Assembly (NCBI GenBank): GCA_037974335.1
Contig: CM075760.1
Span: 17,285,059-17,349,058 of the forward strand
Direction of reading: 5' to 3'
DNA from: Prionace glauca
Lineage: Eukaryota > Chordata > Chondrichthyes > Carcharhiniformes > Carcharhinidae
Length of the DNA stretch: 64,000 nt
Shown here: piece after piece, positions 24,511 to 34,585 of the stretch
Numbering within the stretch: the first letter of the stretch is position 1
Layout of the letters: every line of letters begins with the position of its first letter
The notes under the pieces: model-generated
Seen by the model: only the letters and a program-made list of their open reading frames with translations
The model's database searches: none
What the model was told of the DNA's origin: nothing
Made by a program: the position numbers and the translations under genes

Positions 24511-24592
24511 TGGCAGCGGTGGGATTCGAACCCACGCCTCCGAAGAGACTGGAGCCTTAATCCAGCGCCTTAGACCGCTCGGCCACGCTACC
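24511..24592 (-). tRNA. tRNA-Leu(AAG), left-arm copy
   Basis: The 82 nt have a long variable arm: GGTAGCGTGGCCGAGCGG at the 5' end, loop TTAAGGC giving anticodon AAG, variable arm TCTCTTCGGA, B box GGTTCGAATCC and end CGCTGCCA. All stems pair. A TTTT run follows about 15 nt downstream. It is identical by eye to the right-arm copy at 31132-31213, although the flanks differ, which suggests selection or gene conversion. Confidence 0.95.
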
Positions 24593-24984
24593 ACGTAAAA
24601 CCCTGTCACAATAATGTTATTTGATGATAATGTTACTGAAATTCATTAAAAGCAATGGAACTTGGAAAGACCATCAGGAGGATTGAGCCTGCTCCTTCAC
24701 TGATTCAGATAAGTCTGAACTGAGGAACAAACAGAAATCATCTCACCTCAGAAACACAAGGAGCTGCACACAGTAACATGCAGTGAAGGGCCGGCATCAT
24801 TTAAACTGTCCTTCAGCTCGTCTCTTCCCAATTTCTGCCAGAAATGACAAAATCCTGTTGGATTTGCTCAGAGTCTGCACTTCAGGACACGAGGCGCGAT
24901 TATATTTTATATGTTCATCCAGGTAACAACCCACATGTGTTTTCTGAGTTTGAATGGGAGCAATAAATTTTCAATTTCAGATCA

Positions 24985-25040
24985 GTAATCCGAACAGCAG
25001 GGAAAGAGTCAAACTCTAACCACCAGACCAGCAGCTTACA
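24985..25040 (-). pseudogene. tRNA-Glu-like 5' relic
   Basis: On the minus strand GCTGGTCTGGTGGTTAGAGT followed by a degraded anticodon arm resembles the 5' half of tRNA-Glu. The mirrored relic in the right arm is at about 30683-30735 (GCTGGTGATTAGAGTTTG). Neither can fold as a tRNA. Confidence 0.45.
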
Positions 25041-25195
25041 GCGTGTTTTAGAATTTACTTTATCCACGCTGCTTTTGTTACTTTAATTTTCACACCAGAC
25101 CACTTTCATCACAAACAGATTTCTCCCGCAAAATGGCAGCTTCTGATTCAACCATGATGTGTTCAGCCAATGAAAACATTCCATGAACACTCCGA

Positions 25196-25530
25196 CAGTT
25201 CGAAACTGAACACAAATATTTCTAAATGTTTTTCAATGCAGATGAGGGAACAGTTTCATTATTCAGTGTCAATATACAGGGTGAAATCTGACTCATTAGC
25301 ACACAGATTTTCCATTGCAACATCTCAATCGTTAGTACTTTGCAGTCTATCACTGTCCTTCTCTTTCTGTGTTTGTTCTTGAACTGTTCCACATGTGAAA
25401 TTTCCAGCTCTGATGGAATCTTGCAAATCTCACTCGGCTGATTCTAATAGATCTGCTTTCGATCGGAGAGTCAATCACATCATTATTAATGGTTTGCTGA
25501 GATCAAATAATCTTATTTTCAAAGAAAAAA
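25196..25530. other. inner flank of left arm, no gene
   Basis: Sequence between the end of arm similarity and the first repeat of the spacer. No recognised feature. Confidence 0.3.
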
Positions 25531-25945
25531 GAACAAAGAACAACACAGCACGGGAAACAGGCCCTTCGGCCCAACGAGCCCGCGCCGCCGTCCCATGGTC
25601 AGTGACCTATTCATGATTTTAGTCTATGCCTAATGTGTGAGGATCAGGGAGGTCCAATATAGGGACAATTTGTTACCCAATCAATCAGCCTAAAAGCACA
25701 TTTTTGGGATGTGGGAGGAAACCGGAGTACCCGGAGGAAACCCACGCAACCATAGGGAGAACGCGCAAACTCCCACGGACACAGGCCCAACTCCATGTGT
25801 CCGCACAGCAACAGAGATAGCCTCTGAGCTGTCATGATGCCCTCGAGATGGTCCAGTTTACGCACACCAACGACATGAAGCAGTAGGCAACTCCCGAAGC
25901 AACATCCAAGAGCAGCCCACCACAACCTGCCGCCCGCATGCCCCT
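25531..25945 (-). repeat. SINE with TTCTTTGTTC-type tail
   Basis: Read on the minus strand it has a head-like segment with GACAGCTCAGAGGCTATCTC, the V-SINE-like core (GGGTTTCCTCCGGGTACTCC), then CAAATTGTCCCTA. The tail GGGCCGAAGGGCCTGTTTCC leads to GTTCTTTGTTC. The same family is at 50344-50757 and 52565-52985, and its tail alone is at 36655-36775. Confidence 0.82.
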
Positions 25946-28900
25946 TGCTGGACTTAAATGCCTGTGGATAAAAAATTCATTATTAAAAAGACTCTATATC
26001 CCTGAGGCTAAAACTGAACCCCAAGCCTACAATGTTTAGTAAGGCCTGCTATATCCCCCTATATGTAGACCGCTCATGTGGCTGTCCAAGTGACTCTTGA
26101 ACAACCCTAGCGTGCCTGCTTCCACCACCTTACTCGGCAGTGCATTCCATCTCCCCACTACCCTTTGTGTGTAAAGCTGCCCTCTAATATTAGTCTTATA
26201 TCTAGCCCCCCTCACCCTAAGCCCGTGACCCCTCGTTCTATCCATTTCTAATAGGGGAAAAAGCTTACCACCATTTACTCTATCTATCCCCTTCATAATC
26301 TTATAAACCTCTATTAGATCCCCCCTCAGCCGACGTCTCTCAAGGGAAAACAGCCGAAGTGCGTTCAATCTTTCCTCGTAAGACAGCCCTTCCATACCAG
26401 GCAACATCCTGGTAAATCTCCTCTGCATTCTCTCCAGGATCTCTACATCCTTCCGGTAGTACGGCGACCAGAACTGGACGCAGTACTCCAGGTGAGGCCT
26501 AACCAACGTTCTATACAACTGCAACATCAGACTCCTACTCTTATGTTCTATACCCCTTCCTATGAAGGCTAACATGCCATACGCTTTCCTCATCACATTC
26601 TGCACCTGCACCGACACCTTCAGGGACTTGTGTACCTGCACTCCCAGGTCTCTCTGCGTATCTATACTCCGGATAGTTCTACCTTTTATCGTATAACTCC
26701 GCTCCACATTATTCCGGCCAAAGTGCATCACCTCGCATTTCTCCGGATTAAATTCCATTTGCCATCTATCTGCCCAATCTACCAGCCTGTCTATGTCCTG
26801 TTACATTGCCAGGCACTGCTCCTCAGTGCCCGCCAATCCAACCATCTTAGTGTCATCAGCAAATTTGCTGATCACACCTCCTACCCCCTCTTCCAAGTCA
26901 TTAATATATACTACAAATAGTAGAGGTCCTAGTACCGAGCCCTGCGGCACCCCACTGGTGACAGACCTCCAATTGGAAAAGGAGCCTTCCACTACTACCC
27001 GCTGTCTCCTCCTCCCAAGCCATTTCTCCACCCATCTACATACCTGGCCTTGTATCCCATGAGCCTTCACCTTTGCTATCAGCCTACCGTGAGGGACCTT
27101 GTCAAACGCCTTACTGAAATCCATATAGACAACATCAACGGCTTGTCCTTCGTCAACCGTTTTTGTCACCTCTTCAAAAAATTCCAATAGATTCGTAAGG
27201 CACGACCACCCTGTAACGAAGCCGTGCTGCGTATCCCTGATCAGATTGCAGCGCTCCAGATGCTCATACACCCTATCCTTGAGGATCGTCTCCATTATCT
27301 TGCCTATAACTGAAGTCAAGCTCACTGGCCTATAGTTCTCTGGGTTATCCCTCTGACCCTTCTTAAACAACGGTACTACATTTGCAATCCGCCAATCCTC
27401 TGGGACCTCACCTGTGTCCAAAGAAGAGACAAAGATTTGCGTCGGAGGCCCAGCAATTTCATTCCTCACCTCCCTTAGCAGCCTAGGATAGATGCCATCA
27501 GGCCCCGGAGATTTATCCGTCTTTATACTGTCTAAAAGTCCCAACACCTCTTCCCTCGTGATGACTATGTCCCTCAACGGATCCTCAAACTTCTCAAGCA
27601 CAGCAGCAGAGATCAGACCCCTCTCCTGTGTGAATACCGACGCAAAGTATTCATTCAAGATCTCCCCCATTCCCCCAGGCTCCAAGCATAGTTCCCCTCC
27701 TCTGTCCCTGAGAGGACCAATGTTCCCTCTAACCATCCTTTTGTTTCGAATATAGGAGTAAAATGCCTTAGGATTTTCCTTAATCCTACCCGCCAAAGCC
27801 ATTTCGTGGCCCCTTTTTGCCTTTCTGATGCCCCTTTTAGGTTCTCTCCTACATTCTCTGTATTCTTCTAACGCTATCTCTGTCCTCAAATGCCCAGATC
27901 TAGTGTACGCCTCCCTCTTTCTCCTGACCCGGTCCTCAATATCCCTAGTTACCCACGGCTCTCTAATCCTACCTTTCCCATCCTTCCTCTTGACCGGCAC
28001 ATGTATTTCCTGTAAAGATTTTAGTTTTCCCTTGAGAGATTCCCACATACCCAGCGTCGACCTACCGTTAAACAGCGTACCCCAGTCCGTATCTTTAAGA
28101 TCCTGCCTAATCCGGTTGTATCTAGCCCTCCCCCAGTTTAACACCCTCCCCTTAGGACAGGCTTCATCTTTATCCATTAATATCTTGAACCAGACAGAGT
28201 TGTGGTCACTGTTAGCCACATGCTCTCCTACTTCAACGTCAACCACCTGCCCAGGCTCATTCCCCAGAACCAAGTCCGGTATAGCCCCTTCTCTGGTCGG
28301 TCTATCCACGTACTGCTCCAGGGATCCTTCCATTACACACTGTCAGCAGCCTCTGATCTCAGTACATTCCAATCTACCCCGGGGAGATTAAAATCTCCCA
28401 CTACCACCATCCTATTCTTCCTGCACTTATCTAGAATGTCCCTGCTTATCCCTTCTTCCACAGCCCTCGGTCTGTTGGGCGGTCTGTAGTACACACCCAA
28501 CATAGTAACATCTCCCTTCCTATTCCTCAACTCCACCCATAGCGACTCGATTCCGATATCCTCCGTACCTCCGTCCCTCTGCACTGCTACGATGCAATCC
28601 TTAACTAACAACGCCACTCCCCCACCTCTCAGCGACCCACCCCTATCTCGCCTGAAACACTTATACCCAGGAACATTCAACTGCCAGTCCTGCCCTTCCT
28701 TTAACCAAGTCTCTGTCACCGCCACCACTTCCAACTTCCTTTCGAACATTAATGCCTTCAGTTCATCTGTTTTGCCAGTCACACTCCTAGCATTGAAACA
28801 CATGCACCGAAGACCCTCAGAAACAATCCGATCCTTCTTCCTACCCTCCGGGCTTACCCTATCCCCAATCCCAGTTTCGTCTACCTCCCCACCCCCCTCC

Positions 28901-29135
28901 ATAGTAGTTTAAACCCTGCCGAAACACTCCAGCTAACCTTCCAGCTAAGATATGCATGCCCTTCCCAGTTAACTGTACCCCATCCCTCTTGTATATTTGC
29001 CGTTCTTTCATAAAGACTTCCCAGTGGTCTACGAATATAAAACCCTCTGCCCTACACCAATCCTTCAACCACGCATTTAGTTGGATTATTTCATTATTTC
29101 TAGCCCTGCTAGCCCCAGGCACCGGCAGCAGCCCA
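25946..29135 (-). mobile_element. nearly intact CR1-like LINE (second subfamily)
   Basis: Minus-strand ORF1 end (29122-28859) resembles the CR1 ORF1 esterase-like C-terminus (FIFVDHWEVF, RDGVQLTGKG; Gln stands where a His is usual). ORF2 starts at ATG 28902, overlapping ORF1. Its endonuclease has LNARSVTGK-type and VVVGDFNLPGVDW motifs. Its RT has [46 protein letters not shown] and SKFADDTK. The C-terminal part ends at 26036. ORF2 has only one frameshift near 28335 and one in-frame TAA near 26798, so it is young. It is 5'-truncated in ORF1 at about 29135. Its junction with the SINE at 25945 is not certain. Confidence 0.93.
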
Positions 29136-29139
29136 GAGA

Positions 29140-29800
29140 ACGCCCAGAGAATTTCCTCGGCGGGAATTGAAACTACGCATCACTGGGGAAGTGCTGAACA
29201 CAAACCACTGGACGACCAGTGAACATCGCTCGACAATCACCAGGCAAGACTGTTCCCTTCCTGTTGGCGAACGCTTCAGTGGTCACGGGCATTCAGCCTC
29301 TGACCTTCGGGTAAGCATTCTCCAAGGCGGCCTTCACGACACACGACAGCGCAGAGTCGCTGAACAGAGACTGATAGCCAAGTTCCGCACACATGAGGAC
29401 GGTCTCAACAGGGATCTTGGGTTCATGTCGCACTATCTGAAACCCCCGTGACTTGCTTGGGTTTGCAAAACCTCACTTACTGTACTGTCTGGAGACAATA
29501 CACATCTCTTTAAACTGTGATCAGTGCTCCTTCCACTCACATTATCAGCCACTTCAGGTCTTGAACAGCAGGTTAGGTGTAAGGATTCGCATTCTAATCA
29601 GCAATCTCTAAACTGCCTGTGCTTTATATGCTCTGTCTGAGGCCAGAACTCTCCATTCACCTGACGAAGAGGCAGTCCCCTCGAAAGCTTGTGAGTATAT
29701 TATCAAATAAATCGGTTGGACTAAAACCTGGTGTTGTCAGACTTTTTACTGTGTTTACGCCAGTCCAACGCCGGCATACCCACATCATGACTATTATCCG
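29140..29800 (+). mobile_element. probable Penelope-like element 3' part (fossil)
   Basis: A plus-strand frame near 29255-29440 contains RRVAEQRLIAKF and GLNRDLGFMSHY. These resemble the end of the GIY-YIG nuclease domain of Penelope-like elements (conserved Glu, then LNRD-G). Downstream is a terminal piece with CACCTGACGAAGAGGCAGTC, CTCGAAAG and CCTGGTGTTGTCAGAC. That terminal piece also occurs at about 31395-31520 in the right arm. Only the 3' part is present. The family assignment is inference from motif memory. Confidence 0.5.
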
Positions 29801-30524
29801 AAAAGGCAGGGATGAAGGTGTCTTTACATAGATGGGTCACTGGGTGGCGCAGTGGCTCTTTCACTGAACAGCCTTTAGTTCAACCACATTCCACACATGA
29901 CAGCGGGAACATGCCTGTCTGGGAAAGGGGGCAGCCCTATAATAGGGAAAATGGAGCCCAGTGGATGGGTTTTTGAGAGCGGAATTAAGCCAAGGCAGAG
30001 GCAGTTATTTTTTTATTTAAAATTTATTTAAAAAATTCAGACAATATTTTACAATAATTTTTTTTTAAGTTAGAAAAGTGAACGTAACGATCGAGCTTCA
30101 CATTGAGAACAGAACAAATGCACAGGGAATCCGTCAATATTTGTACATCTGTTACATACACCACAAAGAGAATACAGACCTTAATAGAAAGATGAATTAA
30201 CAGATGTGAATAAGGAATGAGAAAAGTTTCTTATGTATACATGAAATTTAAACTACGGGAAAACTATTAACCACAGTTGCATTGTAACAAAAAAAAAGTC
30301 TCGTATTTTTCACACTGGAAACTGATATAACGTCTACGATTATCTCAGTTACAGATTCAGAATGATAAAATGAGGGAATAGAATAACCGAGAGCAGATAT
30401 TGCATTTGAGTCACAGAGAGATCTTGATAATCAGCCCAGAGTCAAAAAATTTAACCCATCACTTGATCTGTAAAATAAAGACACAACAATGAAGCAGATG
30501 TTCCTGATGTGGGACATTAATATT
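29801..30524. other. inner flank of right arm, no gene
   Basis: A weak tRNA-like head (GGGTGGCGCAGTGG) at about 29841-29855 may be a SINE start. An AT-rich block at 30005-30075 resembles the repeat at 59130-59400. Nothing else was recognised. Confidence 0.35.
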
Positions 30525-31131
30525 GGAGTTTTTATTCATGGAATGTTGTCATTGGCTGAACACACCATGGTTGAATAAGAATCTGTCATTTTGCAGGAGA
30601 AAGCTATTTCTGTAAAAGTGGCCTGGTATGAAAACTAAAGTAACAAATACAGCGCGGATAAAGTAAATTCTAAAACATGCTGTTGGGTAAGCTGGTGATT
30701 AGAGTTTGTATTTTTCGCTGCTGTTTAGATTTCAGGTCTGAAATTGAAGATTTATTGCTCTCATCCAAACTCTGAAAACAAATGTGAGATATTGCCTGGA
30801 TGAACATATAAAACATAATTTTGCCTCGAGTCCTGGAGTGCAGACACTGAGCAAATTCAACTGGAGGTTCTCTTGTCATTTCTGGCAGGAAATTGGGAAG
30901 AGACGAGCTTAAGGACAGTTTAAATGATGCCGGCCCTTCACTGCATGTTACTGTGTGAAGCTCATTGTGTTTCTGAGGTGAGATGATTTCTGTTTGTTCC
31001 TCAGTTCAGACTTACCTGAATCAGTGAAGGAGCAGGCTCAATCCTCCTGATGGCCGTTCCAAGTTTCATTGCTTTTAATGAATTTCAGTAACGTTATCAT
31101 CAAATAACATTATTGTGACAGGGTTTCACGT

Positions 31132-31213
31132 GGTAGCGTGGCCGAGCGGTCTAAGGCGCTGGATTAAGGCTCCAGTCTCTTCGGAGGCGTGGGTTCGAAT
31201 CCCACCGCTGCCA
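31132..31213 (+). tRNA. tRNA-Leu(AAG), right-arm copy
   Basis: The 82 nt are identical by eye to the left-arm gene. All stems are paired, anticodon AAG, B box GGTTCGAATCC. GTTTTG about 15 nt downstream can serve as a pol III terminator. The identity stands out against diverged flanks. Confidence 0.95.
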
Positions 31214-31394
31214 AAATGGATTTGAGTTTTGGTCTCACAGCTCAGATTGAATGCAGGAATGTGTCCTGTGTCGTTTTTGTACAGAACAACGAACAGAAAC
31301 ATTACCAACTGAACAATTTGCTGGAGTAAAGCAGCGTGTGCAAGTGGCCCCTTTGGAGAGCACTCACACACAGTGAATTTCTGACTGCCGAGTT

Positions 31395-31925
31395 AAACTG
31401 TTGAAGGAGCAGCGCTCCAAAAGCTCGTAATTCAAAATAATTCTGTTTTACTTTAACGTGGTGTTGTGAGAATGCGTTCTGTACCCACTTCAATCCAACA
31501 CTGGCGTCTCCACATCATGATATAAATAACAGGATTACAAACAGTGAGACTGTATTGCCTGCCCAAGAATTAAGGCTTGATTTTTCTAACTGAAACTGAA
31601 ATCGGATCGTGTACACATCCCATCCTTCCCATTTCTACCCAGATACTTACAGAATTAATCTGGGTCTTGTGATAACCACGGTACTACAGAAACAGGGTGA
31701 TGACCTCAGGGCAAGCAGATCTGGAGAAACAACTAGCCTGGCTCCAGAAGCCCATCTTTTGCCCACAGTGAATGATATTACATTGTCTCTGCTGTTTCCT
31801 CCTGTCAAAATGAATAATGATGTTTCCCACTGCATTAAAGTTTTGAAAAAAAAAGTATTCATGACGTTTAAAGCAAATCAAATGAACACCTGAAAATAAT
31901 GTATTAACGAATAGGCAGAAATCAT
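31395..31925 (+). repeat. block present only in right arm, with Penelope-like terminal copy
   Basis: From GGAGCAGCGCTCC onward (31407-31520) it repeats the terminal piece seen at 29660-29795 (CCAACACTGGCGTCTCCACA near 31496). The left arm joins CTCCA directly to AATCATT, so either the left arm lost this block or the right arm gained it. The part 31690-31850 also resembles 40015-40180 (TTTCCTCCTGTCAAAATGAA). Confidence 0.6.
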
Positions 31926-31984
31926 TTTTCTCTTAGATATTTGGGAGACGGAAGCTTCCAGTCTGCTAGCCAGCCAACCAGCCG

Positions 31985-32061
31985 GCCGAAATAACTCAGT
32001 TGGGAGAGCGTTAGTTAGACTGAAGATCTAAAGGTCCCTGGTTCGATCCCGGGTTTCGGCA
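31985..32061 (+). pseudogene. tRNA-Phe(GAA), right-arm copy, probably dead
   Basis: It matches tRNA-Phe, but a GTTA duplication before the anticodon stem (GCGTTAGTTAGACTGAAG) makes it 77 nt, and position 10 is changed (ATAACTCAG for ATAGCTCAG). Acceptor, T arm and B box (GGTTCGATCC) are intact. The 4-nt insertion should disturb the fold between the D and anticodon arms. The left-arm partner lacks this insertion. Confidence 0.85.
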
Positions 32062-32439
32062 GGGTTCCGTTGCTGGTTTTCTGTGCTCTCTGCTAAACAG
32101 TCCTGCATTTTGTCTCGCACTGTTTTCAAACATCAATTGACACAAACTGCAACAGACTAAATACCCACCGCAATTTCCACCCTGCCAGGTGTTGTTCTAT
32201 TTCCTCCTTGTTGGATTTCGCTTTTTAAAAAACTTCCTCTATTTCTAAACATTCCCAATGTTAATGAAAGGTGATGGAGGTGAAGGTTTATCTTTGTTTC
32301 CTGATGCACACATGCCATGAAATGTCCTGAGTTTTTCCAATCTCATCACATTTCAGTGCAGATGTCAGGTCCGCTTTTACATGGCAGTGAAAATACATTT
32401 AGTTGACCTGCTGTTTCATCCAAATTGCATTACCTCTTT

Positions 32440-32737
32440 CGAAACCCCCAGAAGGAGGCCATTCCACCCATCGAGTCCGCACCCACAACAATCCCACCCA
32501 CGCCCTATTCCCCGCAAACCCACATACTTACCCTTCTAATCCCTCTGACACTAGGACCAATTTAGCACGGCCAATCAAACTAAAACACGCATCTTTGAAT
32601 CGGAAACTGGAACACCCGGAGGAAACCCACGGAGGCACGGGAAGAACGTGCAAACTCTGCATAGGCGGTGACTCGAGGACCTGAGTCCCTGGCGTGGTGA
32701 GACATCAGTGCTAATCACTGTGCTACCGTGCTGCCCT
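32440..32737 (-). repeat. SINE, mirror of the left-arm SINE
   Basis: Complement order: AGAAGGAGGCCATTC, GAGTCCGCACCCACAACAAT, AGGAAACCCACGG, CTAATCACTGTGCTACCGTG. It is the same insertion as 23498-23785. Confidence 0.9.
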
Positions 32738-33344
32738 TTCTACTGCATTCAATGTCACTGCAGTTCACTCCATTCAAAGTTTTAGTATCAATCTGTGATA
32801 CACCATCCTGTTATCCTGTTATAATATTATTCTGCTGAATAACATTAAATTATCACCGATAATGGACCATCCAACGTTGGACACCATTGATTTGAAACTT
32901 TGCTGCTTTTCTAGGTGAACTCCAGCTCTCCAATTCTCCCGCAATTTCACCGCTCAAGCTGAGTCTTTCTCCTTCCCACATTATTAAACTCACAGTTACT
33001 GGTTTCTGAATGAAAACTGCCTCCACTTCACTGGGGGTGGGAGACTTTACCAGTTCATTCATGGAAACGTTTTCTTGTCATTGAATCAGAGATTTGGGCA
33101 CAGATCTGCGAGATTTTTGTGTCGGTAGGAACAATAAATTTTCCCCCATTAACAGCCAGACTTTAACCCGTATCAGTATTTTGAGTCATCAGCACTTTCT
33201 AGCCTATCGCTCTCTTATTTTCTTTGTGCTTCTTTACATGTGACTTTTCCAATTCAGGCGCAAGCAAGGGAATCTTCCCCACACTGATTCTGACAGTTGT
33301 TGACCTGAAGGAACGCAGGATTGTTGTACAGCAATAAATCTACA

Positions 33345-33416
33345 TCCTCTGAGCGGGGATCGAACCCGGGCTGCGGCAGCGAGAGCGCCAAATCCTATCC
33401 ACCAGACCACCAGGGA
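33345..33416 (-). tRNA. tRNA-Glu(CTC), right-arm copy, diverged
   Basis: 72 nt; TCCCTGGTGGTCTGGTGGAT at the 5' end, CTC anticodon, B box GGTTCGATCC. It shares the CAGAGGA acceptor end and T-stem mismatch with the left-arm copy, plus its own change GGTGGAT for GGTGGTT. No clear terminator follows. It may be inactive. Confidence 0.72.
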
Positions 33417-33759
33417 AGATGACACAAGGTCTTTAAAATATTCATTTATCAATGACTCACCTGCTTTTTATTGTATTTCAGACTTTTTATTCACCAATTG
33501 CAAGTTTATCCTTCACATTGTATCCTTCACAAAGACCTTGTCTTTGTCAAAACTGGGTATGTCATGTCTCTATTTAGATGAGAAAACACCACGCTGGTTA
33601 GTAATATACTGTATACACTCTCTCAGTAATGACTGAACTGGGCCCAGTCTGCATTCATTTTAGTACAGGTGCTGTATCGATATCTGGTGCATTCGGTTCT
33701 GTCTCTGTATTACTGCACAACACCTGTCCCTCATTTATATTACAACAGATCATATTAGT

Positions 33760-33935
33760 TGGATTGGCCATGCAAAATTGCCCGTTATTTTCCCGTTGAG
33801 TATGTGGATTAGCCATGATAAATGTGTGGGGCTAATGTGGATAGGGCAGAGGGGAGGACCTGGGTGGGATGCAGACTCAGTGGGCCAAGATAACCTTTCT
33901 TCTGAACTGTAGGAATTCTATGGTTCTATGTCTAA
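33760..33935 (+). repeat. SINE 3' part in right arm
   Basis: TTGGATTGGCCATGCAAAAT through GACCTGGGTGGGATGCAGAC to GTAGGAATTCTATGG; mirror of 22315-22497. Confidence 0.82.
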
Positions 33936-34476
33936 GAAATGTCATAGACATTTGCGTGCTTATTTATTTTAAATAATCTATTTTCTAATAACCCATTTTG
34001 GAGAAATGATCTCTTTTAGCAATTCCCTTCAGTTTTCCCAGTGATAACCTTCAGCCCATCTCTGCCTTCCCTGAGTGCATGGAAACACCAAACAGTTCAT
34101 GTGTTTCAACTGAAGAACATTTAATATGTATTTATTGACAACCATTCTGTTGTGTGTTCTTGCATACAAAATGATTTCAGCCTCATTATTTTGTTCCCGC
34201 TGTTGACTTGTCTTGAGAGATCTGTTGGAAAACGGATAGACTGACAATGTGTGACAGCAATACTTACAACGGTTTCAACTCTCTTCAGTTCAGCAACACA
34301 TTGTTAATCAATGTTCTTTTTTTTGCCAAGATGCATGAACCAAAATGTTTGCCTTCATTCGGATTTTTTAACATGCATAAAAAGGACAATAACCATGTAA
34401 TTTACAAGAAAAGGTGAAGTCATCTTGTTTGTTCAGAGACTGTGATTCATGTCCCTCAGCACACGGTTTAATTGTT

Positions 34477-34506
34477 CCAATGGGGACATTAGAAGATTTA
34501 TAAATA
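34477..34506 (+). promoter_or_regulatory. CCAAT and TATA boxes of right receptor gene
   Basis: CCAAT at 34477-34481 and TATAAATA at 34499-34506, 80 bp before the ATG at 34586. Spacing to the ATG is the same as in the left arm. Confidence 0.65.
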
Positions 34507-34585
34507 GGAATTTTCACTGTCTGTGCAATATTGTTTAACTGGGAGTGGTCTCTAGTACAGTCAGCGATCATTGAATTTCAGAGCC

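Larger units (their letters stand above)
20085..25195 (+). repeat. left arm of a large inverted duplication
   Basis: The reverse complement of this stretch matches 30525-36150 landmark for landmark: receptor exon 2, intron, exon 1, promoter, SINE fragment, tRNA-Glu, SINE, tRNA-Phe, tRNA-Leu and the inner non-coding part. Similarity begins just past the receptor stop codon at 20088 and fades near 25195. By eye most blocks are around 90 percent alike, with scattered indels. The left arm lacks about 500 bp that the right arm has at 31395-31925. Confidence 0.95.

Noticed and set aside
24353-24598. 81-codon frame across tRNA-Leu, with a mirrored frame at 31126-31371
   Set aside because: The frame reads through a tRNA gene and flank in both arms; conservation follows from the duplication and the tRNA.
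29660-29710. Full hammerhead ribozyme call
   Set aside because: CTGACGA and CGAAA are correctly ordered, but I found no pairing for stem III or a convincing cleavage triplet, so only a tentative note is kept in findings.
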